Origin: Imbricaverruca yamaguchii
Lineage: Eukaryota; Arthropoda; Thecostraca; Neoverrucidae
Reading direction: 5' to 3'
Assembly: GCA_034440575.1 (NCBI GenBank)
Contig: JAOTOL010001172.1
Span: forward strand, 124,001 to 188,000
DNA length: 64,000 nt
Shown here: piece after piece, positions 1-10,659 of the stretch
Layout of the letters: each line of letters starts with the position of its first letter
How positions within the stretch are numbered: position 1 is the stretch's first letter
Program-made: the position numbers and the translations under genes
The notes under the pieces: model-generated
The model's input: the letters and a program-made list of their open reading frames with translations, nothing else
Told to the model about the DNA's origin: nothing
Database searches by the model: none

Positions 1-460
1 CGGGCCGGGCATGCCTGCGTCTCTCAGGTGAATGTCTGTTGCACATACGTTGGAATACACTCGCTCAGACCTCTCGTACTTGCTCGTAATCATGCCCAGA
101 ACAAACACGGATGAGAAGGAAACGCGTTGTTTTAAATACATGACTATGCTGTTTTGTTTCCTCCGAAACCATACCTTTGCATCATGCTGGGAGCATGGCA
201 GAAAATTCGGAACAAACACGAGACAGCGGCTGCATACCATCAATTTGTGGTGATGATACTTCATGGAATATTTTCACATCAGAATATGAGCGTACTTGAA
301 TGTTTTCGCTACCTAGCAATGAAGCAGTCAGTCTGTTGATATCATCCAGTTCATTATTCTCCGACGGTTCAAAATTGACAAAGCCGTTCTGCTTCATCGG
401 ACCTGCAGCTGGAGCAAATACTCATGTCGGTCTGAGGACGACCCAGGAAACAATTGACAG
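1..460. other. Unassigned sequence upstream of the chitin-binding exons
   Basis: No coding exon, RNA gene or repeat family could be recognised here. The segment is presumably intron, because the exon starting near 461 begins inside a codon and so needs an upstream exon, probably one with a start codon and signal peptide. I found no convincing candidate for that exon. Confidence 0.4.
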
Positions 461-923
461 AATGTTTCGCGTCGTTTGACAGGGTGCCGAACCCCACGGA
501 CTGCAGCCAGTACTACCAGTGTAAAGACGGCAAGGCGTATCCGGCACAATGCCCGGCAGGGCTTGTCTTCAATCCGGCCATTGAGGTGTGCGATCTTCCC
601 CAAAATGTGCCCGGATGCCATCCGAGCACCCCCAAGCCGAAGCCGGAGCCAACGCCCCCGCCCACTCCGGGCTGGGTCTGTCCCACCAGCAACGGCCTTT
701 TCCCCAACCCAAAGGACTGTCACTCATTCTACCATTGTTCCAACGGCCACGCCTACCTCAAGGACTGCCCTGCAAACCTGGAGTTCAACCCGGTGCTACT
801 AGTGTGTGACTGGCCCGAGCAGGCTGGCTGCGGGGGCCCGACGCCAGCGCCGACCTCGCACCCGACCACCACACCCAAGCCCAACCCGGACGTCATCTGC
901 CCGAACGACACGTGCGCGTGCAG
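461..923 (+). CDS. Chitin-binding gene, exon with domains 1 and 2 and the start of domain 3
   Basis: The exon reads in frame from TGT at 463 (CFASFDRVPNPTDC) to a donor CAG|GTGAGC at 923/924. It enters in phase with two bases of a split codon and leaves with two bases (AG), completed to AGA by the next exon. The acceptor is uncertain: AG at 459-460 and AG at 445-446 both keep the frame, and neither has a good pyrimidine tract. It encodes two complete CBM14 domains joined by a Pro/Lys-rich linker, then the CPNDTCAC opening of domain 3. Confidence 0.85.
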
Positions 924-2619
924 GTGAGCATCGCTGCTCAGGGTAGCCAGCTATGGCTCTCGTGTCCTTGGTGGTTCAGTTGGAGGGTATTTGTTGGCAT
1001 GAGCAGATCGATTGGATAGTGTTGGCATTGTTAGTTGAATTGGAGATTATTGGTTGGCATTGGTAGCTGAATGGGAGAATACTGACTGATGTCGGTAGTT
1101 CAGTTCGAAAGTATTGGTTGGTATTAAGGCTCAGTCGGAGAGTATTGGTGGCATCGGTAGTTCAGTTGTAGAATATTGGCTGGCATCGGTAGTTCATTTG
1201 GAGAATATTGCCTGATATGGGTAGTTCATCTGTGGAATATAGGCTGGTATTTGTAGTTCAAGCTGGTATTGATATACACCAATAGTATGCACCAGATAAT
1301 TATCACCACATAAAAAATGTGCGGAGCTGAGAACAATGCGTCTGACTAAGGAAACAGATAAATATTAGGGTAATATCCTCAGAATATTCAAAAGACAAGC
1401 CACGTACATTTAATTTCCCCGTGTCAATGTATCTGTTATGAATGTAAGCAACGTACGTATGCACGAAAATATTGCAACATGCTGTATTTTGTCTGATGCA
1501 TCATGACGCAAGTGGAGTTCTTCATGTGCAATCCGCTCGAATTCGCTGTGTATCGTCAGCTCTAGCGCTTCTGGTGTAAGTACCCATTAGCCTCTTAAAA
1601 CAATATTTTCTGAGCAACAACTACAGTAAATAGCAATTCCATTATTAATCGGTCCCCTTATGCTGCAAACTATGAATCGCTCATGGTGTAATAACGCAGC
1701 CAGCACATCACAATCACATCATCACCCACATAATCAGTGAGCTGCTATTACCCTGACATTATAATAATTAGTCAGCTGCTATTATGCTAGCATTATGTCA
1801 CTAATCAGTCATCTGATGTTCTACTGCTAATAAAGCACTAATCTACTCATGGAATGCGGCCAGTAAATGCTACCTTGTCTTCAGAATACTCAACCCCATC
1901 GACTTCAGCCAGTGCCAACTTGTTTTCAGGGTACCCGATCCCATTGACTGCAGCAAGGACTACCTTGTTTTCAGAGTACCCAACCCCAGCGACTGCAGCC
2001 AGTACTACCAGTGCAAGGACGGCAAGGCGTACCCAGCGAAATGTCCAGCTGGCCTTGTCTTCAATCCGGCCATAGAAGTTTGTGATCTTCCCGAAAACGT
2101 TCCTGGCTGCCACCCCACTACGCCAAAGCCCGAGCCGCCGACGCCAGATTCATCATCCAGCTCGAGCTCAGAGTCATCATCCAGCTCGAGCTCAGAGTCA
2201 TCATCCAGCTCGAGCTCAGAGTCGGGCAGTGGATCCCACCATCACCACCACAGCGACTCCAGCGACTCTGACTCAAAATCTAAGCACCACCACGGCAGCC
2301 ATTCTAAGCACCACCATGGCAGCAAATCGTCAAAACATGATCAGGTTGTGAGGGGCAGCCAGGCTGGTGTGCTGAGGAGTTCTTCTCTATACAGAAATCC
2401 AGATCATGGCGCCGTGGACGACGATGATGGATTTCTGGGTAAGTAGGAGCGAATTGCGTCGACCGTAGCATCACTACACATAACTGTCACGTCACACAAC
2501 TGTGTGGAACTTAGTCAAGGGCTGGTGAGGGCAAAACAATGTCAACTGGTATTTTATGGCGTGCCATCTCGAGAGGCATCAATCTCAATGCATCCCTCCC
2601 CCCCCCCGCTCTCTCTCTC

Positions 2620-2659
<40 letters not shown>

Positions 2660-3011
2660 GTCTCGTTGCCTATCTGTCTCCGACTCTCTGTCTTTCTGTC
2701 TCGTTGTCTCTCTGTCTGTCTGTCTTTTACTGATCTTACTTCTCTCTGAATCCGTCGGACCATGTCGTGAAAAAGATTCCAACGACTTAATGATATGCTA
2801 AGAACTCTAAAGGGCCCTATTTTCTTAAATAACAGAACATACTTTTTCTTCGCCAGAGTCCCAGTTCTGCCCGAAGCCGAACGGCAAGTTTCCATCCTCC
2901 GGCTGCCGTTACTACTACCACTGTATCGACGGCATCCCCACCAAGAAGCGGTGCTTGCATGGCATGCGCTTCTACGCCCCGAAGGCGCGCTGCATCCCTG
3001 GCAGCTGCTGA
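461..3011 (+). CDS. Secreted chitin-binding (CBM14/peritrophin-A) protein, 3'-terminal three exons
   Basis: The gene encodes an extracellular chitin-binding protein of cuticle or peritrophic-matrix type. Three exons (461-923, 1975-2438, 2857-3011) join in phase and end at a TGA at 3009-3011. Spliced, they give four type-2 chitin-binding domains. Domain 1 carries RVPNPTDCSQYYQC. Domain 2 runs from WVCPTSNG to CDWPEQAGC. Domain 3 is split by the first intron and is nearly identical to domain 1. Domain 4 fills the last exon (FCPKPNGKF to CIPGSC). Each domain has the aromatic-rich YYxC core typical of the family. Between domains 3 and 4 lies a linker with three SSSSSSSE repeats, two KHHHGS-type motifs and an HHHHH run, followed by an acidic VDDDDG stretch. 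Pro/Thr linkers separate domains 1 to 3. The start and signal peptide are missing because the 5' exon was not found. Domain identity is secure; the exact tissue role is inference. Confidence 0.9.
968..1275. repeat. 32-bp degenerate minisatellite in the first chitin-gene intron
   Basis: About nine to ten imperfect copies of a 32-bp unit occur head to tail. Each carries GGTAGTTCAGTT followed by GAATATTGGCTGGCAT. The last three complete units, near 1160-1256, keep an exact 32-bp spacing. The array lies wholly within the intron between 923 and 1975 and has no coding character. Confidence 0.8.
1885..1974 (+). promoter_or_regulatory. Two upstream copies of the exon-2 splice acceptor (possible alternative 3' splice sites)
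   Basis: The end of the intron is triplicated with an exact 45-bp period. CAG acceptor-like sites preceded by CTTGTYTT lie just before 1885, 1930 and 1975. Each is followed by a diverged copy of the exon start (GTACCCAACCCC). Because 45 is divisible by 3 and neither extra copy contains a stop, using the 1930 or 1885 site would add 15 or 30 codons in frame. Only the copy at 1975 restores the conserved RVPNPSDC. The triplication is seen directly; use of the extra sites is inference. Confidence 0.6.
1975..2438 (+). CDS. Chitin-binding gene, exon with domain 3 and the Ser/His-rich linker
   Basis: The acceptor TTTTCAG ends at 1974 and the donor G|GTAAGT follows 2438. The first base (A) completes AGA, giving R-VPNPSDC. 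Domain 3 continues through YYQCKDGKAYPAKC to CDLPENVPGC and matches domain 1 almost residue for residue, which points to recent domain duplication or gene conversion. The linker then carries three perfect 24-bp SSSSSSSE repeats, His clusters and a basic/Ser tail before the acidic VDDDDG. The exon is 464 bp with one split base at each end. Confidence 0.9.
2150..2221 (+). repeat. Three perfect 24-bp coding repeats (SSSSSSSE)
   Basis: The 24-bp unit TCATCATCCAGCTCGAGCTC plus AGAG is present three times without a mismatch at 2150-2173, 2174-2197 and 2198-2221. Each unit encodes seven serines and a glutamate. The lack of divergence suggests recent slippage and possible length polymorphism. Confidence 0.95.
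2605..2735. repeat. CT/TCTG microsatellite in the last chitin-gene intron
   Basis: Impure (CT)n grading into (TCTG)n occupies much of the intron between 2438 and 2857. Long open frames read across it on both strands, but they are low-complexity artefacts. Confidence 0.95.
2857..3011 (+). CDS. Chitin-binding gene, terminal exon with domain 4
   Basis: The acceptor TTCTTCGCCAG ends at 2856. The first two bases complete a GAG codon begun by the single G left by the previous exon. The exon encodes one CBM14 domain (FCPKPNGKF, CRYYYHCIDG, CIPGSC) and stops at TGA 3009-3011. It is more diverged from domains 1 to 3 than they are from each other. Confidence 0.9.
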
Positions 3012-3347
3012 AGATTGAGCTGTGTTTTCTGGTGCTCTTGAGGGTGTGACGAGTAGCAATGTCCTGGAACGGTTTTGACCGTGCGTGCTGGTTCAGATTG
3101 GTGAATGGTCGCAGTGTTCCGTGTGTCATATTCAAAACATGCCACTGGACGTTGCTCGGCGCCTTTCCAAGGGGTTTCGTGCGGCCTTTGTTGATGTTAT
3201 TGTATTTCGGAAGATGTTAACTGAACGAGATGTACGTGGGCTTAGGAACGGCTGTTTTACCTTTTCCTCTCTGCTGCACTTCTGATAGCACCTCGTCGCT
3301 TTTTGCAACCTTGTCATTCGGATGCACACACCAGTATATTACAGATG

Positions 3348-3353
3348 AATAAA
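3348..3353 (+). terminator. Candidate polyadenylation signal AATAAA
   Basis: A canonical AATAAA lies about 337 bases after the stop codon of the chitin-binding gene. The intervening 3012-3347 is then 3' UTR and shows no other feature. Confidence 0.6.
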
Positions 3354-3439
3354 TGGCTTGGCCACATCGGTGATTTGGTTTGTTTGCCCATGGAAACAAG
3401 GGTGAAATTTTATATTTATCTTAAAAGGTTGACTGATCA

Positions 3440-3925
3440 AGTTCAATAACTATTTACGTAACAAGAATTTTCATATGTGAGCTCTTTAGCCTTAGCATGT
3501 GAGACCGGAATAATTTCCTTGAAGCTTCACCCTTGCACAGAAATCGACATGAAATCCCGATTTACATCAAACATCGACAATCTACACCGCAATATATAAA
3601 CTTGCAGATTGACCGCGTATAATATCGACACCGAAAAATATCGACGCACAAAATATCGCCCGAAATTGTCAAAAACGCACACATTTCCCAAGATATCGAC
3701 TACCAGAATGTCGTATGACCAAACGGAAAAGTATTCCTAGAAAGAAAGTTCAGGAGGATGACGAATAAACAGTCATGCATATCCAAGCTGACAGCGGTAC
3801 CGTGGCACGCGGCCACCGTCATGACTTAGTAGAGTTACCTGCGGCTCACCCGTCCAAATTGGTCACGGCCGGCACCAGCCCGCGGTAGGTCCTTCCCGCG
3901 CTACTCCATTATCAGGTGCGTGCCT
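3440..3925. other. Intergenic, with a short ATATCGAC-rich patch
   Basis: Around 3545-3715 the motif ATCGAC/AATATCGAC recurs at irregular spacing, suggesting a decayed minisatellite. No coding potential was seen in the rest of this stretch. Confidence 0.4.
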
Positions 3926-3929
3926 GGAC

Positions 3930-4360
3930 GAAAAGTCAAAGGTAAAAAGTAAATAAACAAGAAGCCAGAGGGCAAAACAGTAAGAGCACAAACTTGAATA
4001 GAAAATGGTCCAAATGGATAGAATTATAATGGGCAAAAGAGGAAGCGATAAAAGTCAACCGAAAAAATGTCGAAGTGACAGGAAGTCTAATTGAAAAGTC
4101 AAAAGTATAAAAGGCGGAGCGATATAAACCGATCAGCCAAAGTTCCCAGGAAAGTCAACCAAAAAAATGTCATATGGTTTAAAAGTAAAAGTATTGACGC
4201 AAGAGAAGTTGAGCAGGTACTAAATAAAAATGGTATATCAGGTAAGATTCAAAGACACACAAATAGGAATGGGGTAAAACTTAGCAGAAAAGATACAAAA
4301 TAGAGCAATTTAGTTGAGGAATGGATAAAAACATGAAAACGTAAAAAGAAAGGGGAGCAT
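3930..4360. repeat. Degenerate AAAAGTCAA minisatellite
   Basis: The purine-rich strand repeats AAAAGTCAA and GTCAACCAAAAAAATGTC motifs at roughly 25-35-bp spacing. The array at 26030-26350 shows the complementary pattern (TTGACTTTT-like), so the two look like inverted members of one family. Confidence 0.5.
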
Positions 4361-4473
4361 TAGTTAAATGTCAAATTACTCAACAAATGTGTTTCGACAG
4401 AATGCCGACTGCTGGAGCGCATGCAAACACACAAACGCACACACGCACACCCGCAAACAGACACCCCCACCCA

Positions 4474-4640
<167 letters not shown>

Positions 4641-4724
4641 TATTTCAGCTGTTAGGGGGTCCATTATCGGACCCAATGTTGTGCAGGAATTCCAACCAAA
4701 ATTAGTGTTCCACTGAGTGATAAT

Positions 4725-5340
4725 GAGATTGCGTGAGAGGGCCATCAACTATCGTCTTGATGTCAGACTGTCAGAGGACCATCAACTATTACTCATCTGA
4801 GTTTCCGAGCTCTTCTGAGATGAGAAGAGTGCAGCGGAGCTCTCCTCCGCGGCGCCCCGTCTGTGTAATTGTGAGAGGGCCCGAGGTAACCATCAGAGGG
4901 CTCGCTATGTATTTCAAAAAGCTCTCTGTCACTCTCCGGGGGCTTTTGCAACTGCCAAGAAACCTTATGTAACCGACAGAGGGCCCTTATGATTAACAAG
5001 GGATCTCCGGGAACTATCAGTAGGCCTCCAAGTATGGCTAAGGAACAGCCGTCCGCTACCCTGAAAAGACTCCCTGGATTACGAAAGGACTCTACTACAG
5101 TTGCTAAGGTGCCTGTTGAACAATCGAAGGGCCTTCTCAAACTACCATTGGGTTCTCTGTAATCGCGATATGGTCATCTAAAATGTTAGCTATCAAACGG
5201 CCCCTGTAGCCAGCAAAGATCCTCTGCAACTTCCAGGAGTCCGTCGAGGTAAATATGAGTGCTCTTCATACAAATGGACCCAATGCAACTCTGAAAGGGC
5301 CCTCAGTAACTATCAGAGGGATCGATTTAAAATGCAGCGA
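4725..5340. repeat. Degenerate array with AGAGGGCCC...AACTATCAGAGGG motifs
   Basis: Phrases such as AGAGGGCC, CATCAACTAT, AACTATCAG and GAGGGATC recur throughout, often separated by 30-45 bp but with strong divergence. It resembles an old minisatellite. No coding signal was seen. Confidence 0.5.
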
Positions 5341-5349
5341 ACACATATA

Positions 5350-6200
5350 GCTGTATGGGTGGGAGGTTCAAGGACGTATACCTATACTAGACCCATCAGT
5401 GGGGAGGCAACATACCTTTTTGCCACCCACTCCCTCTATGAGCCTCTGAGTTCGGTTACTTTGAAGTAGCCTGATCCGTCAAGATCTAAGTGAGAAGTAA
5501 CACGATCCGTATCTGTCTATTCGAAATAAAGACGTTGCAAAAATAGCAGCAGTAAACATGATCAATGATTAAAATTGTGGATCCACACAGCGGGGTCGTT
5601 GGTGCACAAAGTTAGTTCTTTAGTGTTATGCATCCACACAAAAGCATCAAGTTGCGCCTCTGCTCAAAAGTACTAGATTGTGATCCCGTAGAAGACTCAG
5701 GAGTATAGTATAATGAGTCGGTTTCTGTGATATCCGATCGATATATAACGACCGACTGGGTATACTTTTTGGTATACCTGGTATACTCTGCAACCATGTG
5801 CCTCAACATGAATGGGTTGGCGGATTGCTTTTTTCTCCTTCCTTGGATCCGCCCTTGTCGAAACGCAGCCGATGTTTCCGCCCACATGCACGTCGTGTTT
5901 ATTTGGCGGCTCTCTTGTGGGCACTATCGGCCGCTCAACTTTGTCCGCCCACATTGCGATGATGGCATGGCATCATTTGCGGACGTCAACGTCTGATCAG
6001 CTTCGACCACCCACGTTGTGATAATAACAGCGCTTGCAGACAACGGCGCTCAAGCAGCAGCATCCGACGATTGGCTGATTATCGGGCCTTTAGATAACGC
6101 CGATTGGAAGCGCCAGCTAACAACCACCTAATCGTGCGCGGTGGCGTGCCTAGAAGTTGCATCAGGGGAGACTGATTCGGAGGAGGTCCACTTACCCCAA
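5350..6200. other. Intergenic, nothing recognised
   Basis: No exon, RNA gene or clear repeat was identified here. A moderately GC-rich part (5810-6150) has short open frames but no recognisable domain. Confidence 0.4.
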
Positions 6201-6206
6201 CGTGAG

Positions 6207-6227
6207 AGCGCCCGGAATTCGGGCGCT
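6207..6227. repeat. 8-bp perfect hairpin AGCGCCCG/CGGGCGCT
   Basis: The arms are at 6207-6214 and 6220-6227 with the 5-base loop GAATT. No function is implied. Confidence 0.7.
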
Positions 6228-6399
6228 ATTTGTTTTCGGAGGGGTTCTTCTTTATTTTATTAATTCAAATAATTAGTTACCAAATTAATTTTACTGTGGA
6301 CTACGCAATCTACCACAATCGTTCCTATCTCACCGGATTTGAACATCCTTCTCCCTGTGCAGTGTTTGTGTTCATTGATAGGTCATCTCACACTGTTGC

Positions 6400-6430
6400 A
6401 CGTGATTTCTACAGTCTGTAGAAATCACGT
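6400..6430. repeat. 15-bp perfect snap-back palindrome
   Basis: ACGTGATTTCTACAG (6400-6414) is followed after a single T by its exact reverse complement (6416-6430). A spacer of one base and the lack of mismatch point to a recent template-switch event. Confidence 0.95.
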
Positions 6431-6499
6431 AATATGACACTTTCCTATTTCACCCGTTCAGTTCATAACGCCCGGTCGCCACGAGTGTGTTGATTTAGA

Positions 6500-7560
6500 G
6501 ACCCAGTGCGTGTTTCAATGCCTATCGCTTTCTGGGAGACTCGGTGCGCTTTGGAGAGCTCCGATTTCGTTTTCAACCTTCCGTTGTGCTTTGAGGGTTC
6601 CGCTGTGTTTATTTGGGGTGTGCGACGAATTGTTTGTTGCTTTTTTGTTGTCTTTGTTTTGTTGTTGGGACCCCAGTGCGATTTATTGAGCACAGGTCCG
6701 TGGTTCCGGGGATCTGACACGAATGTCTGAGTTCGACACGATATGTCGGGATAACTTCCGATTTTTTTTCAAACCTTTGTCCCGGCGTAATTTGTCTGGT
6801 CTCCATTGTGTGCCCCACCACGACTTTTCTGTTAGCTTCGGTACGCCTTTATCGGCCAAACATGGTTTGTTAGGCCTCCGGTAAAAAAAAAAGCTCAGCG
6901 GCTCAGGAACGATTTTTTTTTCTGGTCAAACATTTGTTTTTTTCAGTCTTTGATTATCTTTGGGGGTCCAGCTTGATTTGCTTGGAATCCCAATTTAAAT
7001 GCTGGACCACGCTGTATTTACTTGCGCCCATCGGTTATAATTTGTGGAGCCCTAGTGTGATTTTGTGAGGCCTCAGTGCGATTTTTCGTGCCCAGGCACC
7101 AACTTGTGGGGCCCAGATACAAACGTGCCGTTCCGCAAGTTTTGGAAGCTCCGTTGTATTTAGTTTGGGCCTCCAACGGAAATTTTTGGCCAATCACCAT
7201 TTTGGGGTGCACGGCACCATTGTCAGACTCCAACGCGAGTTTTCCTGGCACAGCTGCATCTATGGGGGCTCCAGACGGGAATTGTTGGGGCTGTGGCGGA
7301 AATATTGCAGGCTTAAATGCGATTTTTTTGGAACTACGGAAAGATTTGGGGGCCTCGTACTTTTTTTCAGCAACGCTTGGAAATATGTCAGTATCATGAC
7401 CAACATCTTATGGCACAACCAAATTTGTCCGTCACCGGAGCGATTTTGCGGGTTCCGCTACGTTAATTTTGGCCCACCGACGCGAACCTTGAAGTCCCAG
7501 TGCGATTTTTTTCCGGGACTACCACATCTCAGGGGCGAGGAAATTTGTATTCCCTTTCCT
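6500..7560. repeat. Highly degenerate ~35-40-bp array (TGCGATTTTTTGG-type)
   Basis: Variants of CCCCAGTGCGATTTTTTGGG and CTCCAACGGAAATTTTTGG recur through about 1 kb, roughly every 35-40 bp, all diverged. Long open frames inside reflect the repeat periodicity and have no protein signature. Confidence 0.5.
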
Positions 7561-8350
7561 TCTATACCCTACTGATCATGGGCTTTGCTGCAGATGAATG
7601 GGGATGGGTACTCCTAACCATAAGATTGAAGTGAATCATACGTCCAATAATTTGCAGTGACTTCATGAAATAAATGAGCTTTCAAGTTTTATAGTGGCAA
7701 TGCAGCATACAAATTAGTCGTCAGTTGAAGTCTAGTTTGTCCCTGCAATTGAGTAACTACTGTCCCTTTCCTCCTTTGGAAACACGTGTGTTTATGTATT
7801 CAGCGCTGCGCGACTGCATCGCTGCTCGGCCCTCGTGCGTTTGGAAATTTCAGAAACAGCCGGGAAACGGACAAGAGCAGATGCTTGCTGTTGCGACAAG
7901 CTGGGAGAATCGTTCATCATTGCTACAGCAGAGCATTGATTGCAAAAAAACTGCCAAGCACCACCGTCATCACAACCGTCATCATCAGGGTTAGTGTCAA
8001 ACTAGCAGCATCCGCATATTCACATGCTTTGTCATATTCAGCCTTTAATCTTTAACGCAGTCCCTTGATGCCCTGCATTGATGCGTAGAGCACGTCCTCA
8101 TTGGCTCAGAGAGTTCAGCATGTTCTATCACCAATAATTGTTTGTTATGCAGATGCGCTACTGTCTTTCCCAGCAAATACTAATATTAACGCTAGTCGTT
8201 GACATTTTCAATTGTTTTGAAACCAGATAACTTTTTTTTCGAAATTGGGTACACTCTTCTTGTTCACAATAAAGATTTCGTAACTCCACATGACCGCCCC
8301 TCTCTCATGTCCAACCTCATGACGATGGTCTGCTGAATCCGTCTTTTATT
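7561..8350. other. Intergenic, nothing recognised
   Basis: No repeat family, exon or RNA gene could be supported in this stretch. Confidence 0.4.
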
Positions 8351-8516
8351 AAATTGTGTCGTTGCTACACAATTTGATGTTCGTTCTGCAATCCTTGCTA
8401 CCACTTGACACCATTTTTTCGCTCATGCGGATGGAGTTTGGAGGTAAAAACAGCTGCTGCGAACAAAGGGTGGGGCAAATACACATGACAATTCAGGTCG
8501 AGTGGACCACTAACAC

Positions 8517-8610
8517 TTGTGGAGACCCACAGAACCAATGTACTAACATAAACTGTGCGGCATTAATGAGCAGGGAGCATCACATCGAGGTGATGGTGCA
8601 ATATATGCAC
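8517..8610. repeat. Diverged direct repeat, copy 1
   Basis: This segment (CTTGTGGAGACCCACAGAA ... TTAATGAGCAGGGAGCATCACAT) recurs in diverged form at 9390-9471, about 870 bp downstream on the same strand. The nature of the repeat is unknown. A 164-codon open frame covers this copy, but the other copy does not preserve it. Confidence 0.6.
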
Positions 8611-8992
8611 ACAAGAGGCATTTCCGAAAGGCTTCAAAACGTTTGTGCGGACTTGATGTGTTGCGAGTTCCGGGTTAAAAAAAAAACTATATTGGAACGA
8701 AGCATGCAAAAACATGACATACCTGGAAGTCTTGTTTTTGAACTACAACATTCAAAAGGCGTCGATCTATCGATATACAATGAGCGATACGGAGTGAAGA
8801 CAAAACAGCCAATCACAAGAGCATTGTATTGTTTTGTACTTGTGTCATGATACGCTGTTCACACTTATTTTCATCCACTCATACGTCAGCCAAATATATC
8901 ATAGAAGTCCACTTCAGTTTCCACGTATGTTCAGCATGGCAGCATCTGCAAAGACAGACAAAGACAAATTAATGCGCTTGCTAAGAGAAGCT

Positions 8993-8994
<2 letters not shown>

Positions 8995-9053
<59 letters not shown>
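8995..9053. repeat. (AT)n microsatellite
   Basis: Pure AT dinucleotide run of nearly 60 bp. Confidence 0.98.
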
Positions 9054-9056
<3 letters not shown>

Positions 9057-9389
9057 TCTTCAATGCATTTTGAATAGTTTAACCAAAATATGGCACGCTT
9101 CTAGTCCTTTAAAATCCACATCACGCGACAATGGTCATCTTTGATTGCTTCAAAACTCTGCCATGCCTAAGAAAACAACCACGTCAATTTCGTTACACAA
9201 TACCTTCATGATGCTGAAAAACAGCGAAGCGAAACACCTAGACATAAGTTGCTTTACGCTGCTGCCTCGTACGTGAAAAGCTGCGAACCACAAACGAAGT
9301 GACCGCAAATAGCATTGTAAAATATTGTTATTGTACTAACTACTAATCAACCAGTGTAAAACGAGTGCATTTAACTAAGGCCCCAAAAC

Positions 9390-9471
9390 TCGTGGATACC
9401 CGCAGAAACAAGTAGTAAAATAAAACTGGCGTCGTTAATGAGCAGCGAGCATCACATGGCGCAATGTATTA
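9390..9471. repeat. Diverged direct repeat, copy 2
   Basis: Second copy of the segment described at 8517-8610. It shares the TTAATGAGCAGCGAGCATCA block. Confidence 0.6.
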
Positions 9472-9654
9472 TCTAAACCGTAACGCTTGAAACATAAATT
9501 CCAAGACGCCCCTCCGAGCACGAAAGGTGCCACTGCAGCATGCTTGAGTGCACCCCTTCAAACCACCCGAAATGTCCATAACAGCATCACTTTGGTGAAA
9601 ACTACCACCTGGCTGCTTGTCCAGCTGATGACTCGCAGGCTGCTTGCCCATGGT

Positions 9655-9730
9655 TAACGCACATGCGCCTGCACATACATGTACGTTCACACGCACGCAA
9701 ACACGCACAGGCACACACACACACATGCTG
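9655..9730. repeat. Impure (CA)n microsatellite
   Basis: CA/CACGCA-rich tract ending in a pure (CA) run. Confidence 0.85.
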
Positions 9731-9956
9731 TGTACTATAAGTGTCGCAGCGTCTAACACGTTACATCCCCTACCTCATGGAGCTGGTGGTGCCAAAAGGT
9801 CCAGACCCACACATTCCCGGGCGATCTTGACACCAATCGCAAACACAGCCAAGCTCTTGATCAGGGACCTGGAAACACAAATCCATAAGTTATGATTTGA
9901 CGCAGTGCTTAACGATTACGAACGAGGCCGAAGTCGAGCGAACGAGAGTCTTCCCT

Positions 9957-10017
9957 GGTTGGTTGGCTATTTGGGCTTAGGGCCGCATCGACTGCTTCGG
10001 TCACACAGCGCCCTGTG
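9957..10017 (-). mobile_element. Mini-SINE hairpin insertion (copy D)
   Basis: The insertion has the hairpin module GGGCGC...GCGGCCC and an AATAGCCAACCAACC tail, read on the minus strand. Imperfect duplicated flanks CGAGAGTCTTCCCT (9943-9956) and CGAGTTTTCCCT (10018-10029) look like a decayed target-site duplication. Confidence 0.65.
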
Positions 10018-10499
10018 CGAGTTTTCCCTAAACTACCGGCAACTAATGAATTGGGGAGACCCAAACGAGACACAGGTTATAACGGTGTTCAGACTTATTA
10101 CTTTGAAAGTGCGTTCCACAGAATCATGGAGTTGGTGCGGATTTTAAACTCCATTCGCGTTGAGTTGTACATTTTAATTGATGGGGTTTCAAACAATAAG
10201 CTTCGCCAAACCACCTTGCATGGTGTCGAGGTAGTTAGATTTCAACTTCAGCGAGTGAGGCTGTTGAACAGCACAGCACGAGGTACACCTGTAAATAACC
10301 AGACTAGTTTCATAAAACTTGCATTTTTTTAGATATCCAAATTAAGCCTAAATCACATCAAGTGCTGAAACAGGTGTAGTCTACACCTGAAACAGGTGTA
10401 GTCCTCGTTGATGACGCCCGAGCGGCGCCTGCCAAGTCTCCCACATCTCCTTTATGCCCATGGATCTCTCCCATTTGGCTTAATCTTGAACTTTGGAAA

Positions 10500-10640
10500 A
10501 AGCAAGATAGAAAGGGAGAAAGAATATAATATACATGGATATACATATATGGATAAAAGGTATGCTATAAGAGATAGAAAGGGAGATAAAGGGCAGCGAC
10601 AGAAACAGAAACAGAGACAGACAGACAGACAGAGTGAGAC
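10500..10640. repeat. Purine-rich GATA/GAGA and CAGA simple repeats
   Basis: Low-complexity AGATAGAAAGGGAGA copies are followed by ACAGAAACAGA and (CAGA)n. No coding value. Confidence 0.8.
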
Positions 10641-10659
10641 TTCGATAGCATAAAACCTA

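Noticed and set aside
2554..3135. 193-codon minus-strand frame
   Set aside because: It reads antisense through the terminal chitin-binding exon and a CT microsatellite.
8356..8850. 164-codon plus-strand frame as a gene
   Set aside because: It overlaps a diverged direct repeat whose second copy does not keep the frame, and it shows no domain.
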